A stretch of 64,000 nucleotides of DNA, taken from positions 62,001-126,000 of the forward strand of contig JAFKHH010000020.1 of assembly GCA_017306865.1 (NCBI GenBank), written 5' to 3'. The notes beneath the pieces are model-generated. The model was not told the DNA's origin. It saw only the letters and a list, made by a program, of their open reading frames with translations, and made no database searches. This document shows, piece after piece, positions 1-8,917 of the stretch. The position numbers and the translations under genes were made by a program. How positions within the stretch are numbered: the first letter of the stretch is position 1; every line of letters begins with the position of its first letter. The DNA is from Filimonas sp. GTDB lineage: Bacteria > Bacteroidota > Bacteroidia > Chitinophagales > Chitinophagaceae.

Positions 1-275
1 AGCACCCGGACCCAGCACGCTCTACAGCACCTTACAGAATCGTAAATATTGGCAACTCGAACCCTGTAAAACTAATGACATATATAGAGGCTTTGGAAAA
101 GTCATTAGGTAAAGAAGCCATTAAAGAGTTGTTGCCTATACAACCGGGCGATGTCCCTGCAACCAATGCTGATGTAACTGATCTAGTTCAGGATTATAAC
201 TACAAGCCTGCAGTATCAGTTGAAGAAGGTATACAGAAATTTGTAGACTGGTACATGCAGTACTACAAAAGCTAA
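1..275 (+). CDS. UDP-glucuronate 4-epimerase-like (NAD-dependent epimerase), C-terminal fragment
   Basis: Only about 90 residues of the C-terminus lie in the window, and the reading frame is open from base 3 back through the left edge. The tail carries the segment [13 protein letters not shown], typical of the substrate-binding half of CapI/UDP-glucuronate 4-epimerase-type short-chain dehydrogenases, and ends in a helical stretch with GIQKFVDWY. These enzymes interconvert UDP-sugars (often UDP-GlcA to UDP-GalA) in the cytoplasm to feed polysaccharide assembly. The NAD-binding Rossmann motif and the catalytic Tyr-Lys lie outside the window, so substrate specificity cannot be judged. It directly precedes the polysaccharide export genes, which fits a precursor-supply role. 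The family is fairly sure; the exact sugar is inference. Confidence 0.8.
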   Translation, partial: HPDPARSTAPYRIVNIGNSNPVKLMTYIEALEKSLGKEAIKELLPIQPGDVPATNADVTDLVQDYNYKPAVSVEEGIQKFVDWYMQYYKS

Positions 276-365
276 CTGAAAATCACACCTCACAGAGCGA
301 AATTTCACTCTCTCTGTTTATCACCATTCGTGTTTATTTGTAAGATTCAACCTTTAGGTCACTAC

Positions 366-1166
366 ATGAAAAATAGTTTTATTGCATTGCTTGTATGTAT
401 TTGCATTACGGGCATGCTTCTTACGTCCTGCACCAGTACAAAGCAATTACGCTATTTCAACGATCTGCCAGATAGTGCTGTAGTCAATCTGCCACCTATG
501 GAGCAGCAGCAGCGCATTATACAGAAGGGGGATATGTTGCAAATAACAATTGGCGCAGCAAATCCGGAAGCTGCTGCCATGTTCAATACTTATGGAGGAG
601 TATTGTCTTCCGGTGCCAGCGCAGGTGGGGGAGGTGGAGGCAATGCAAGTGGAGAAGTTGCAGGATTTCTTGTAGATGCAAACGGGCAGGTCCAATTTCC
701 TATAATAGGTAAAGTGAATGCGGTGGGATTAACTACGCTGCAAATGCGGGATTCGTTAACCTCACTGGTTAGCCCATATTTAAAAGAACCGTTGGTCAAT
801 GTAAAGTTCTTTAATATGAAGTTTACTGTTTTAGGTGAAGTGCGAACTCCTGGTACATTTACTATACCATTACAACGAACAACACTTTTAGATGCGCTTG
901 GTGCCGCAGGAGATCTTCCCAGGACAGCAAGAAGGTATGATATCCAGATTTACAGGGATTATAATGGTAAGCGCCAGATTGCAAAACTAGATCTTAGAAA
1001 AAAAGACATTTTGAATAATCCTGATCTTTTCCAAATAAAACATAACGATGTAGTGATCGTACAACCCAGAGGTATAAAATTGTTTGACGACGAATCGAGA
1101 TTATATCTGTCTGCACTTACATTGTTAGTATCTGTTGGGGTACTGTTGGTAACCATTCTTAAATAA
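366..1166 (+). CDS. Polysaccharide export outer-membrane lipoprotein (Wza/BexD family)
   Basis: This is the outer-membrane channel component of a polysaccharide export system. The start at ATG 366 is preferred over the upstream in-frame GTG at 330, because it puts a classic lipoprotein signal first (about 21 residues ending LLTS before Cys22). A poly-export domain follows, with the recognisable segment VDANGQVQFPIIGKV near residues 99-113, then an SLBB-type segment containing TVLGEVRTPGTF. An unusual Gly-rich linker (six consecutive Gly) sits inside the first domain. The last 20 residues form a hydrophobic helix, matching the transmembrane end of Wza-type proteins. It lies 5 bp upstream of the Wzc-like kinase, the usual partner pair. 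About 266 aa, shorter than E. coli Wza, as is common in Bacteroidota. Confidence 0.92.
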   Translation: MKNSFIALLVCICITGMLLTSCTSTKQLRYFNDLPDSAVVNLPPMEQQQRIIQKGDMLQITIGAANPEAAAMFNTYGGVLSSGASAGGGGGGNASGEVAGFLVDANGQVQFPIIGKVNAVGLTTLQMRDSLTSLVSPYLKEPLVNVKFFNMKFTVLGEVRTPGTFTIPLQRTTLLDALGAAGDLPRTARRYDIQIYRDYNGKRQIAKLDLRKKDILNNPDLFQIKHNDVVIVQPRGIKLFDDESRLYLSALTLLVSVGVLLVTILK

Positions 1167-1171
1167 ATAAG

Positions 1172-3538
1172 ATGTCTGATTTAGAATTTGATATAGAAGA
1201 GAAAGCATCCTCAAAACAAGCTGGAATAGATTTTAAACGGTTACTTCGGAAGTTACTTTTAAATATACACTGGATCATATTATGTGGTTTGGCGGGATGG
1301 TATGCTTCCAAAATTTATCTGCGATACCAGATACCTATTTACCAGGTTTCCAGTTCTATTTATGTAGGCAATGGCGATTTCAATGATAACGCAAATGCTG
1401 TATTAAAAAGTGCAGGACTGGTTGATAATAGTGAGAACAATGTCAATAACCAGATATTTATTTTACGGTCATTTAACCTGATAGGACAGGTTGTAGATTC
1501 TTTACAGTTAAACATTGATTTATACAGTAACGGGTTATTTAAAAAGCAGCCGGTTAATCTTGACGATTTTCCATATAAAATAGTAGCAAAAAGAAAAAGT
1601 AATACGCAGGGAAGTGGGCAATATATATTGAAGCTTACCCAGGACCAGGTAATTTTTACTGTGAATGGAAGTAAAAAAGAGTATGTTGGCCATTATGGAG
1701 AAAATATAATTCTACCAGGAAGTGACACTGTGATTTTTTACAAAACAGATATCAAGAAAACTACGACCAATAGTGAGTACCTGTTCCAGGTGCTGGCTAA
1801 GGAAACGGCTATAGGAAAATACCAAGCCAGGTTAGGCGTAAGTTCTTCCAAACAAGCTAGTGAAATGCTTGAATTGGCTTTTATAGATGAATATCCTGAC
1901 AGGGCGGAGCATATATTGGGAACATTAATCTACTATTTTGAAAGATCTACGATTGATTATAAAAATAGAGCAATACAAAAAGCACTGTTCTTTTTGAATG
2001 CAAGAATAGAGGATGTTAGTAGCGAAATAAATATACTTGAAGAGAAAATAAAACAATATAAGATCAATAATAAGATCAATGATGTTTCGACTGCGGCTGG
2101 GCAAATACTGACACAGTTGAAGGAGATTGACGTACAAAAGAATACATTACAGTTCAATGAAAATTTACTTTCATTAATTGAAAATCATATTAAAAGTTAT
2201 AATACACGTGACGAGATTGTGCCCAATGCAATGAGTCTTACTGACCAGGTATTAGGTGGAATGGTCAGCACTTACAACCAGCTATTGCTTCAAAAAAGAG
2301 GATTAAAAGACATTGGCACAGAAAAAGATCCTGTATTAAAAAGAATAGATGGCCAGTTAGAAGAATTGCGTAAAAACATCCTTAAAAATATCCAGAATAT
2401 AAGGCTGCAATATGATGAAGGAAAGAAATTCAACGCAGACCAGGAACGTACACTTACAGGGAAATTTAATTCGTTGCCGGATATTGAAAAATCATTAGCA
2501 CAGATAGATCGGCAGTTAAATATTAAACAAACGTTATACGAATTTTTATTGCAAAAGAAAGAAGAAGTGGGTGTGCAGCTTGCTTCTGGAGATGTAAGCG
2601 GTTCTCGCCTGGTAGATTCTCCCCGAAATAGGGGATTGTTGCAACCACAGGCTAAAAATATTTATTCTGTAGGCATAGGCATAGCATTACTCATTCCGAT
2701 CGGTTTTATTTTTATATCGCAATTACTCAATAAAAAGATTCAGAGTAAAAGAGATATCCAGGCAACCACAGATATTGTAATAGTAGGTGAGATAAATGAA
2801 GTGAAAGAGGACGAATGTACGAATGGTATTATTGGTAAAGCCAATACAAGATCAATTGCGGCAGAACAATATCGCTCTCTCAGGGCTAATCTTTACTATC
2901 TTGGGTTAAGTAAAGAGAAACAAACAATTCTTGTTACTTCCTTTATGCGGGATGAAGGCAAGTCTTTTACCTCGCTAAACCTCGCTGATATTTTGTCTCA
3001 AGCTGGGAAGAAAGTGATAGTGGTAGAGTTTGACCTTCGCAGGCCTAAACTAAGTAAGCAAATAGGACATTCCAATTTGCTTGGGCTATCTAATTACCTG
3101 GCTAAAGGAGACTTGCCTATAACCCAGATTATACATAGAGTAAACGGGGCTAACGATCATCTTTATATGATCAATTCCGGCCCTGTACCTCCCAATCCTG
3201 CAGAGTTATTAATGAGCGAAAGAATGAATGATTTGTTTACACATCTAAAGCAGGAGTTTGATTACATCATATTAGATAGCGCGCCTGTTGGACTTGTATC
3301 AGATACATTTAGTCTGGCAACTTATGCGGACCTGACACTCTATATAGTAAGGCATCAATTCAGCCTGAAAGAAACCTTACAATATCTCAATCACTTAAAA
3401 GAACAGGAAAAATTACCTGGAATCGCCATATTGATCAATGGAATTAAGCATAACTCATTTGATTATGGCTATGGCTACGGTTATGGATATTCGGGAGCTG
3501 GTTATGGATATTCAGATGATAAGATTAAAAAAAGATAA
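1172..3538 (+). CDS. Wzc-like polysaccharide co-polymerase / bacterial tyrosine autokinase
   Basis: A 788-residue inner-membrane protein. It has an N-terminal transmembrane helix (about residues 30-50, WIILCGLAGWYAS), a long periplasmic Wzz-type coiled-coil region (about 250-450), a second membrane helix near residues 505-525, then a cytoplasmic BY-kinase domain. The kinase has a Walker A (SFMRDEGKS, lysine near residue 597), a Walker A' (VVEFDLRRPKL) and a Walker B (YIILDSAP, near 698). The C-terminus is a tyrosine cluster (about residues 764-784, alternating Tyr-Gly), the expected autophosphorylation tail. Such kinases set chain length and gate export with the Wza channel. The PHP-type phosphatase encoded at 27802-28617 is the likely counteracting enzyme. 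The ABC transporter starts 3 bp downstream, so the genes are probably co-transcribed. Confidence 0.95.
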   Translation: MSDLEFDIEEKASSKQAGIDFKRLLRKLLLNIHWIILCGLAGWYASKIYLRYQIPIYQVSSSIYVGNGDFNDNANAVLKSAGLVDNSENNVNNQIFILRSFNLIGQVVDSLQLNIDLYSNGLFKKQPVNLDDFPYKIVAKRKSNTQGSGQYILKLTQDQVIFTVNGSKKEYVGHYGENIILPGSDTVIFYKTDIKKTTTNSEYLFQVLAKETAIGKYQARLGVSSSKQASEMLELAFIDEYPDRAEHILGTLIYYFERSTIDYKNRAIQKALFFLNARIEDVSSEINILEEKIKQYKINNKINDVSTAAGQILTQLKEIDVQKNTLQFNENLLSLIENHIKSYNTRDEIVPNAMSLTDQVLGGMVSTYNQLLLQKRGLKDIGTEKDPVLKRIDGQLEELRKNILKNIQNIRLQYDEGKKFNADQERTLTGKFNSLPDIEKSLAQIDRQLNIKQTLYEFLLQKKEEVGVQLASGDVSGSRLVDSPRNRGLLQPQAKNIYSVGIGIALLIPIGFIFISQLLNKKIQSKRDIQATTDIVIVGEINEVKEDECTNGIIGKANTRSIAAEQYRSLRANLYYLGLSKEKQTILVTSFMRDEGKSFTSLNLADILSQAGKKVIVVEFDLRRPKLSKQIGHSNLLGLSNYLAKGDLPITQIIHRVNGANDHLYMINSGPVPPNPAELLMSERMNDLFTHLKQEFDYIILDSAPVGLVSDTFSLATYADLTLYIVRHQFSLKETLQYLNHLKEQEKLPGIAILINGIKHNSFDYGYGYGYGYSGAGYGYSDDKIKKR

Positions 3539-3541
3539 GCG

Positions 3542-5365
3542 TTGAAACAGATTAAAAAGATAGTAGCCAAAAACTTCAAATATTTTTATTACTTCTATAA
3601 GAACATTGGGTATAGATTTATCATATCCCTTTCTCTCAGTTTAGTTGTAGGTCTCGTAGATGGATTTGGTTTGGCAATGTTTATGCCTCTTTTACAGGCA
3701 AGTGATAGTAATGGAAAGGAAATTACAAAAGCCTCTCTTGGCAACTTATCTTTTCTCGTTGATGCATTCCATAGCATTAATATAGAATTGACAACTATTA
3801 CTATACTGGCTGTTATGTTATTCTTCTTTTTGCTGAAGGGAGTATTACGGTTCATTAATAGCTATTTCAATGTGCTAATGCATAGGAGAATTATAAAGAA
3901 GTTGCAATTTGAAAGCATAGATCTATTGGCTAATTTTTCTTACAGGGAATTTGTAACGTCTGATTCCGGGAAAATTCAAAACACTTCTAGTGGGGAAGTA
4001 GATAAAATAATGCAGGCATACCGGGCATATTTTAACGCAGTACAATCCGGTATATTGGTATTTGCATATTTTATCATGGCAATGTACACTGACGTAAAAT
4101 TTGCTTTGCTGGTTGGTGTGGGCGGTTTTCTTTCTAATTTATTGTACAAAAGAATTTATAAAAGAACTAAAAAAGTATCTAAAGGCATTACTGTTGATCT
4201 GCATAAGTTTAATGGAAAACTCATTCAGATGGTACTTTACTTTAAATACCTGAAAGCTACCGGCAGTGTGCGGACATACGGTACGCATCTGAAGCAGGAT
4301 GTAAAAGAAATTCAAAACGGCCAACAGAAGCTGGGTACATTTGATGCAATTGTCTCCAGCACAAAGGAACCACTTATCGTAATGGTTGTCGTATTGGTAA
4401 TCATTGCGCAGATAAAAATATTTAACACGGGAATCTCGGAGATACTGCTAAGTCTTCTCTTCTTTTACAGAAGCCTTACGTACCTGATGGTTGTACAAAA
4501 CTATTGGAATAACTTTTTAGCTGTGTCTGGCTCACTTGATAATATGAGCGAGTTTATAGCACACTTAAAAACTCACCAGGATAAAAATGGGCATCTAGCC
4601 TTTAATAAGCTGGAGAGTGGTATTCAGTTTAGTAACATAGAAGTACAGTTGGGAAGCAAAATAGTCCTGGAAAACTTTTCCTTGTTTTTAGAAAAAAATA
4701 AAACAATTGGAATCGTAGGAGAAAGCGGATCAGGGAAAACAACATTTGTAAATGTGCTATGTGGACTGCTTAAGCCCAATAAAGGGACTGTATTCATAGA
4801 TAACACATCCCTAAGTGACATAGATATAAAAGCATACCAGAGAAGAATTGGATATATAACACAAGAACCAGTTATTTTCAATGATACAGTGTTTAACAAT
4901 GTTTCTTTCTGGGATGAAAAGAATAGCAATACTAAAAAGGCTTTTGACCAGGCTATCAAAAATGCTGCGATAGATGATTTCATCTCAACGTTGCCAGCAA
5001 AAGAGGATACAGTACTTGAGAACAACGGTATAAATGTAAGCGGTGGACAAAAACAAAGGATTTCAATAGCACGGGAATTGTATAAGGATCTTGATGTGCT
5101 TGTAATGGATGAAGCAACTTCAGCGCTTGATTCGGAAAATGAATTGCTGATAAAAGAAAATATTCAGTCGCTCAAAGGGAAATATACTATTGTAATAGTA
5201 GCACATCGTTTGTCTACTCTTCAATCTGTAGATGAAATTATACTGATGAACAATGGAGCCATTGAAGCCAAAGGAACATTTAACGAACTTCTTGCAACCA
5301 ATAGTCATTTTCGCAGAATGGCAGAAATGCAAGGCATAGCCTATATTACGGATGAAAGCAAATGA
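3542..5365 (+). CDS. ABC transporter, fused permease-ATPase (MsbA/PglK-like flippase)
   Basis: A 607-residue half-transporter with six predicted membrane helices in the first about 330 residues, then one nucleotide-binding domain. Walker A is VGESGSGKTT (about residues 393-402), the signature motif VSGGQKQR is near 498-505, Walker B runs into MDEATSALD (about 522-530), and the switch histidine is in VAHRLST. This architecture matches lipid-linked oligosaccharide flippases such as PglK. No Wzx-type flippase is visible in the locus, so this gene is the best candidate for moving undecaprenyl-PP-glycan across the inner membrane. The start is TTG at 3542, 3 bp after the kinase stop. The end overlaps the next gene by 14 bp. 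Substrate assignment is inference from context. Confidence 0.9.
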   Translation: MKQIKKIVAKNFKYFYYFYKNIGYRFIISLSLSLVVGLVDGFGLAMFMPLLQASDSNGKEITKASLGNLSFLVDAFHSINIELTTITILAVMLFFFLLKGVLRFINSYFNVLMHRRIIKKLQFESIDLLANFSYREFVTSDSGKIQNTSSGEVDKIMQAYRAYFNAVQSGILVFAYFIMAMYTDVKFALLVGVGGFLSNLLYKRIYKRTKKVSKGITVDLHKFNGKLIQMVLYFKYLKATGSVRTYGTHLKQDVKEIQNGQQKLGTFDAIVSSTKEPLIVMVVVLVIIAQIKIFNTGISEILLSLLFFYRSLTYLMVVQNYWNNFLAVSGSLDNMSEFIAHLKTHQDKNGHLAFNKLESGIQFSNIEVQLGSKIVLENFSLFLEKNKTIGIVGESGSGKTTFVNVLCGLLKPNKGTVFIDNTSLSDIDIKAYQRRIGYITQEPVIFNDTVFNNVSFWDEKNSNTKKAFDQAIKNAAIDDFISTLPAKEDTVLENNGINVSGGQKQRISIARELYKDLDVLVMDEATSALDSENELLIKENIQSLKGKYTIVIVAHRLSTLQSVDEIILMNNGAIEAKGTFNELLATNSHFRRMAEMQGIAYITDESK

Positions 5366-6233
5366 GCAGGATTTACTGTTTATAACAACCAGCCTGGATA
5401 CTAAATGGTTAAGGTATCAACAGGCTGCAATAGAAAAATATTTTCCTACTAGTAAGCGCATTGTTATTCCGGGAACCAAAAACTGGCCTTATGCATGGTT
5501 TGAATGGATTACATTAATAAAACAGCATAGTAATTATAAATATTTCATCCATATAGATGAAGACTGCTTTATTGTTAACCCGGCTGGCATCTATGAGATG
5601 ATAGAAAAGATGGAGAAAGAGCAGACTGTAGTGTGCGGGGTGCCAGATGGAGGTAATGAATGGCGTAGGAATAATCCTATCGCGATCAATTCATTTCTTA
5701 TGGTGGGAAAGATAGAAGAGATTAATAAAGTAGATTTTGAGTTAGATACATTAGAGCTTAAATGGGAGGATGAAAAAAAGGAGTGGGTAAATAATAAATC
5801 CGCGTACCTGCAAAAAAAGAACAATACACCTGATACTTATAGAACAACCACTGCATTTTCGTTTAACAACTTTGAACCGTATTATTATTTCTTTTCAAGG
5901 CTTCAGCAGCAGGAATATACATTCTCATATATATACCCGGCGTTTGATAAAAAGTTGAAGTCTACCAACCCGAGAATACATGCTGCATCTGAAGACATTG
6001 CCATTCACATGTGGCTTACACGCAAGTGGAACTCCGACATACTGGTATTTGGCACACCCAATTACTGGCGTTATATGCAGTTAGAGCATTTACTAGCGAA
6101 GAATGACATTATATCAATACCGCGACAAGCCGTTTTTTCGAATTATAGCATGCATTTATATCGTGGGTCTAAATGTTATTTAAAAAATTTAGTGCGTAGA
6201 CTAAGTAACAAAAAAGTATTTAAAGAGATTTAA
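5352..6233 (+). CDS. Putative glycosyltransferase-like protein of unassigned family
   Basis: 293 residues, no signal peptide and no membrane helices. I do not recognise the family firmly. The N-terminus (LLFITTSLDTKW) resembles the start of a GT-A-like alpha/beta fold. The segment HIDEDCFIVNP (about residues 66-76) has an acidic DxD-like metal-binding look, and further acidic and aromatic motifs follow (AASEDIAIHMW near 217-227). It overlaps the ABC transporter gene by 14 bp and precedes five GT2 genes, which supports a sugar-transfer role. The alternative is another nucleotide-sugar-dependent modifying enzyme. Function is inferred from context and the DED motif only. Confidence 0.75.
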   Translation: MKANEQDLLFITTSLDTKWLRYQQAAIEKYFPTSKRIVIPGTKNWPYAWFEWITLIKQHSNYKYFIHIDEDCFIVNPAGIYEMIEKMEKEQTVVCGVPDGGNEWRRNNPIAINSFLMVGKIEEINKVDFELDTLELKWEDEKKEWVNNKSAYLQKKNNTPDTYRTTTAFSFNNFEPYYYFFSRLQQQEYTFSYIYPAFDKKLKSTNPRIHAASEDIAIHMWLTRKWNSDILVFGTPNYWRYMQLEHLLAKNDIISIPRQAVFSNYSMHLYRGSKCYLKNLVRRLSNKKVFKEI

Positions 6234-6247
6234 TTTTTAGTTTGTAA

Positions 6248-7183
6248 ATGGTCTCAGTAATTATCTGTACACACAATAGAGCGAAAGATTTACAATACTG
6301 TCTGGAATCATTTGTGAGGCAGGATTGTGGACTTCAAAATTTTGAAGTGTTGGTAATTGATAATGCCTCATCAGATAATACAGCGAAAGTAGTGTCTGAA
6401 TATTCAGAGCGGTATCCTTCATTTAAATATCATTTCGAGCCAAACGTAGGATTGAGCTATGCAAGAAATACAGGCAATCAATACGCTACGTATGATCTTG
6501 TTGCATATTGTGATGATGACGCGGAGGCTGCTGATGATTTTGTTTCGCAAGTATTAAACACGTTTCAATCGTACTCTTTTGACGCTATAGGGGGGCGATT
6601 CCTGCCTTTGTACAGGAATAAAAAAAAGAAATGGCTGCCTGCTGACTTTGGAAGTAATCTAGAAGCAAGACCTGATATAGGTGATATGCCAGATGGGCAT
6701 AGTATCTGTGGCGGAGTGATGGCGTTTAAAAAAGAAAGACTCTCTCTTGTGGGAGGCTTCCCTGTAAATCTTGGCATGAAGGGTAATAAGATTGGCTATG
6801 GAGAAGATAATTGGATCCAAGATAAATTTATTGAGAAAGGTTTCAGGGTAGGATTCAATCCACACTGGAAAATACATCATCTTGTCGCTTTATATAAGCA
6901 AAAATTATCCTGGCATATAAAAAGCAGGTATGCGCATGCAAAAGCTTCTTTTGATTTATGGCCGGAAGCAAAAAAGAGTAATGTTTCTTTGAAATGGCTC
7001 CTGATACATTCAATGAAAGAGCTAGGTAAGTCAACCAAAATAATAGTAAGGCAGGCTAGGCGAAACTATTATATGCAGAATTTTATTTTGGACATTATTA
7101 GCCCGCAGGCTTCGTTATTAGGATATTATCATGCTCATAAAATGCAAAGTAGGAATTTACAAAATAGTATTTGCAAAATATGA
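6248..7183 (+). CDS. Glycosyltransferase family 2
   Basis: 311 residues with the GT2 N-terminal signature VSVIICTHNRAKDL, then VIDNASSDNT and a metal-binding acidic motif in AYCDDDAEA (about residues 92-100). A central GEDNWIQDKF segment is in the position of the acceptor-side ED motif. It should transfer one sugar from an NDP donor to the growing lipid-linked repeat unit on the cytoplasmic face. The C-terminal third is basic and amphipathic and may attach to the membrane. Its TGA stop shares an ATGA with the next start, indicating translational coupling. Donor and linkage cannot be read from the sequence. Confidence 0.9.
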   Translation: MVSVIICTHNRAKDLQYCLESFVRQDCGLQNFEVLVIDNASSDNTAKVVSEYSERYPSFKYHFEPNVGLSYARNTGNQYATYDLVAYCDDDAEAADDFVSQVLNTFQSYSFDAIGGRFLPLYRNKKKKWLPADFGSNLEARPDIGDMPDGHSICGGVMAFKKERLSLVGGFPVNLGMKGNKIGYGEDNWIQDKFIEKGFRVGFNPHWKIHHLVALYKQKLSWHIKSRYAHAKASFDLWPEAKKSNVSLKWLLIHSMKELGKSTKIIVRQARRNYYMQNFILDIISPQASLLGYYHAHKMQSRNLQNSICKI

Positions 7184-8028
7184 CTATACCGCCTCCGAAT
7201 ACGCCGCTTTTTACAATTGTAATTCCTGCCTATAACAAAGCTCCTTCCATCTCGGCAACAATCCTTTCTGTGAAACAACAAATATTTACTGATTGGGAGG
7301 TCGTAATAATAGATGATGGCTCATCTGACAATACTCAAGCTATTGTAGAAACATTTCTAAGTGACCGGCGAATTGTATATCACAAGAAAGATAATGGAGG
7401 TGTTTGTAGTGCAAGAAATTTAGGTGTTACAAAAGCCCAAGGAGAATATTTGCTTTTTTTAGATGCGGATGATACTGCATTACCCAATTGGCTTAATACA
7501 TTTAATGATTTACTTCAGTCAGGCAATTTTGATTTGATGTATTGTGGCGTATCCGTCAATAAAAACGGCGCTTTATCCGAGACATTACCACAACAAGTAT
7601 TTTTAAAAAAAGTAGGAATTTTCCTTGCAGGCACCTTTTGCGTAAAGAAGAAAATATTTGAAGGTATTGGTGGATACGATGAACTGATCACATACGGGGA
7701 AAATTACGAATTAGGTTTTCGCCTTTGCTGTCTGCCATTAAAGACAGCATTTGTTTCAGAGCTGCTTATTTCATATAATATATCAGGCAACGATAGAGCG
7801 GATGCTTATTCAGAGAAAAGGATTGCATCTAATCTACGTGTCTTTGAGAAATATAAAATGATGTATCATATAGATCGAAAATTTTTCTCATTATTATTTG
7901 CAATAACAGGTTATTTGTACGCGCGGAAAAAAGAAAAGAAAATCGCCCGCTATTACTTTAGAGCTGCACTTCGGCAAAGGCCTTACATTTATAAAAATTG
8001 GTTGAGACTTTTTAAGACTTATTTATGA
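7180..8028 (+). CDS. Glycosyltransferase family 2
   Basis: 282 residues when started at ATG 7180, preferred because it overlaps the previous stop as ATGA. A TTG three codons upstream (7171) is possible but less likely. The GT-A signature FTIVIPAYNKAPS is followed by IIDDGSSDNT and the DxD-type motif FLDADDT near residue 102. A GENYELGFRL segment occupies the acceptor-side acidic position. The enzyme likely adds one sugar of the exopolysaccharide repeat. The C-terminus is strongly basic. The stop again overlaps the next start as ATGA, so this is part of a coupled series of GT2 genes. Confidence 0.9.
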   Translation: MTIPPPNTPLFTIVIPAYNKAPSISATILSVKQQIFTDWEVVIIDDGSSDNTQAIVETFLSDRRIVYHKKDNGGVCSARNLGVTKAQGEYLLFLDADDTALPNWLNTFNDLLQSGNFDLMYCGVSVNKNGALSETLPQQVFLKKVGIFLAGTFCVKKKIFEGIGGYDELITYGENYELGFRLCCLPLKTAFVSELLISYNISGNDRADAYSEKRIASNLRVFEKYKMMYHIDRKFFSLLFAITGYLYARKKEKKIARYYFRAALRQRPYIYKNWLRLFKTYL

Positions 8029-8909
8029 ATACGAAGAAATTTGCAGGATTTATTATGACCTATAATAGGAATGATATCTTGTGCAATATGATCGAGACGC
8101 TTTTTAAACAAACCTATGCACCCCAAAAACTTCTAATAATTGATTGTGCATCTAATGATGCCACAAAACAATTAATTGAAGCGAAGAATGATGCAAGACT
8201 GCAGTATTATGATATGCAGTATAATGCCGGACCAGCCGGAGCGTCGAGGAAAGGATTGCAATTGCTTGCTGAGCAGGGTTATGATTTTATCTATTGGGGA
8301 GATGACGATGATCCACCTTTTTTTGAGGATACTTTCGAAAGACTCATGCGCATATATGAACAAGAAGATGGTGTTGGTTGCGTGGGATCTGTCGGACACA
8401 CATTAAATAAACGCAATGGTAGTTTAGTGCGTATGGAAACCAGCGCAATAAAATCTACCAGATATCTCCCCGTGGATACTATAGGAGGAGGAATGAGTAT
8501 GATCATTAAAACAGAAGTAATCCTAAAAAATATTTTGCCAGATGATAAACTTTTTTTTGGTTTTGAAGAGCTGGACTTTCATTTATCTATGCAACGACAC
8601 GGGTATAAGATAGTCGTGGACTCAGCCTTATTTTTACAGCTACGCGAGAAATTTAACCGGTTAGAAAAAAGCCCCTTTAAAAGGAGAAAGATAGATAAGC
8701 ATAAATTAAAGCGGGAGTATTACTCTCTTAGAAATCTCTTATATATCTACAAAAAAAATAAGCTAAGGAGAGCTGCATTAGCACTGTTTATAAGGAAGAC
8801 AGGAAAGACTGTAACAAGTTTTAAGTACGGCTTAGGGTATGGTGTTACATCTGCTAAATTTTATTGCCTCGCAATATTTCATTTCGTGATCGGTAAAATG
8901 AATCAATAA
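8025..8909 (+). CDS. Glycosyltransferase family 2
   Basis: 294 residues, starting with the ATGA overlap of the preceding gene. The N-terminus GFIMTYNRNDIL and IIDCASNDATK follow the GT2 pattern. The metal-binding site is unusually acidic (WGDDDDPPFF, about residues 89-98). A Gly-rich GGGMSMIIK stretch and FGFEELDF follow as the acceptor-site segment. The arrangement resembles the rhamnosyl/galactofuranosyl-type GT2 branch, as does the next gene, but donor identity is inference. A short gap of 8 bp separates it from the next gene. Confidence 0.88.
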   Translation: MNTKKFAGFIMTYNRNDILCNMIETLFKQTYAPQKLLIIDCASNDATKQLIEAKNDARLQYYDMQYNAGPAGASRKGLQLLAEQGYDFIYWGDDDDPPFFEDTFERLMRIYEQEDGVGCVGSVGHTLNKRNGSLVRMETSAIKSTRYLPVDTIGGGMSMIIKTEVILKNILPDDKLFFGFEELDFHLSMQRHGYKIVVDSALFLQLREKFNRLEKSPFKRRKIDKHKLKREYYSLRNLLYIYKKNKLRRAALALFIRKTGKTVTSFKYGLGYGVTSAKFYCLAIFHFVIGKMNQ

Positions 8910-8917
8910 CCAGGTCT

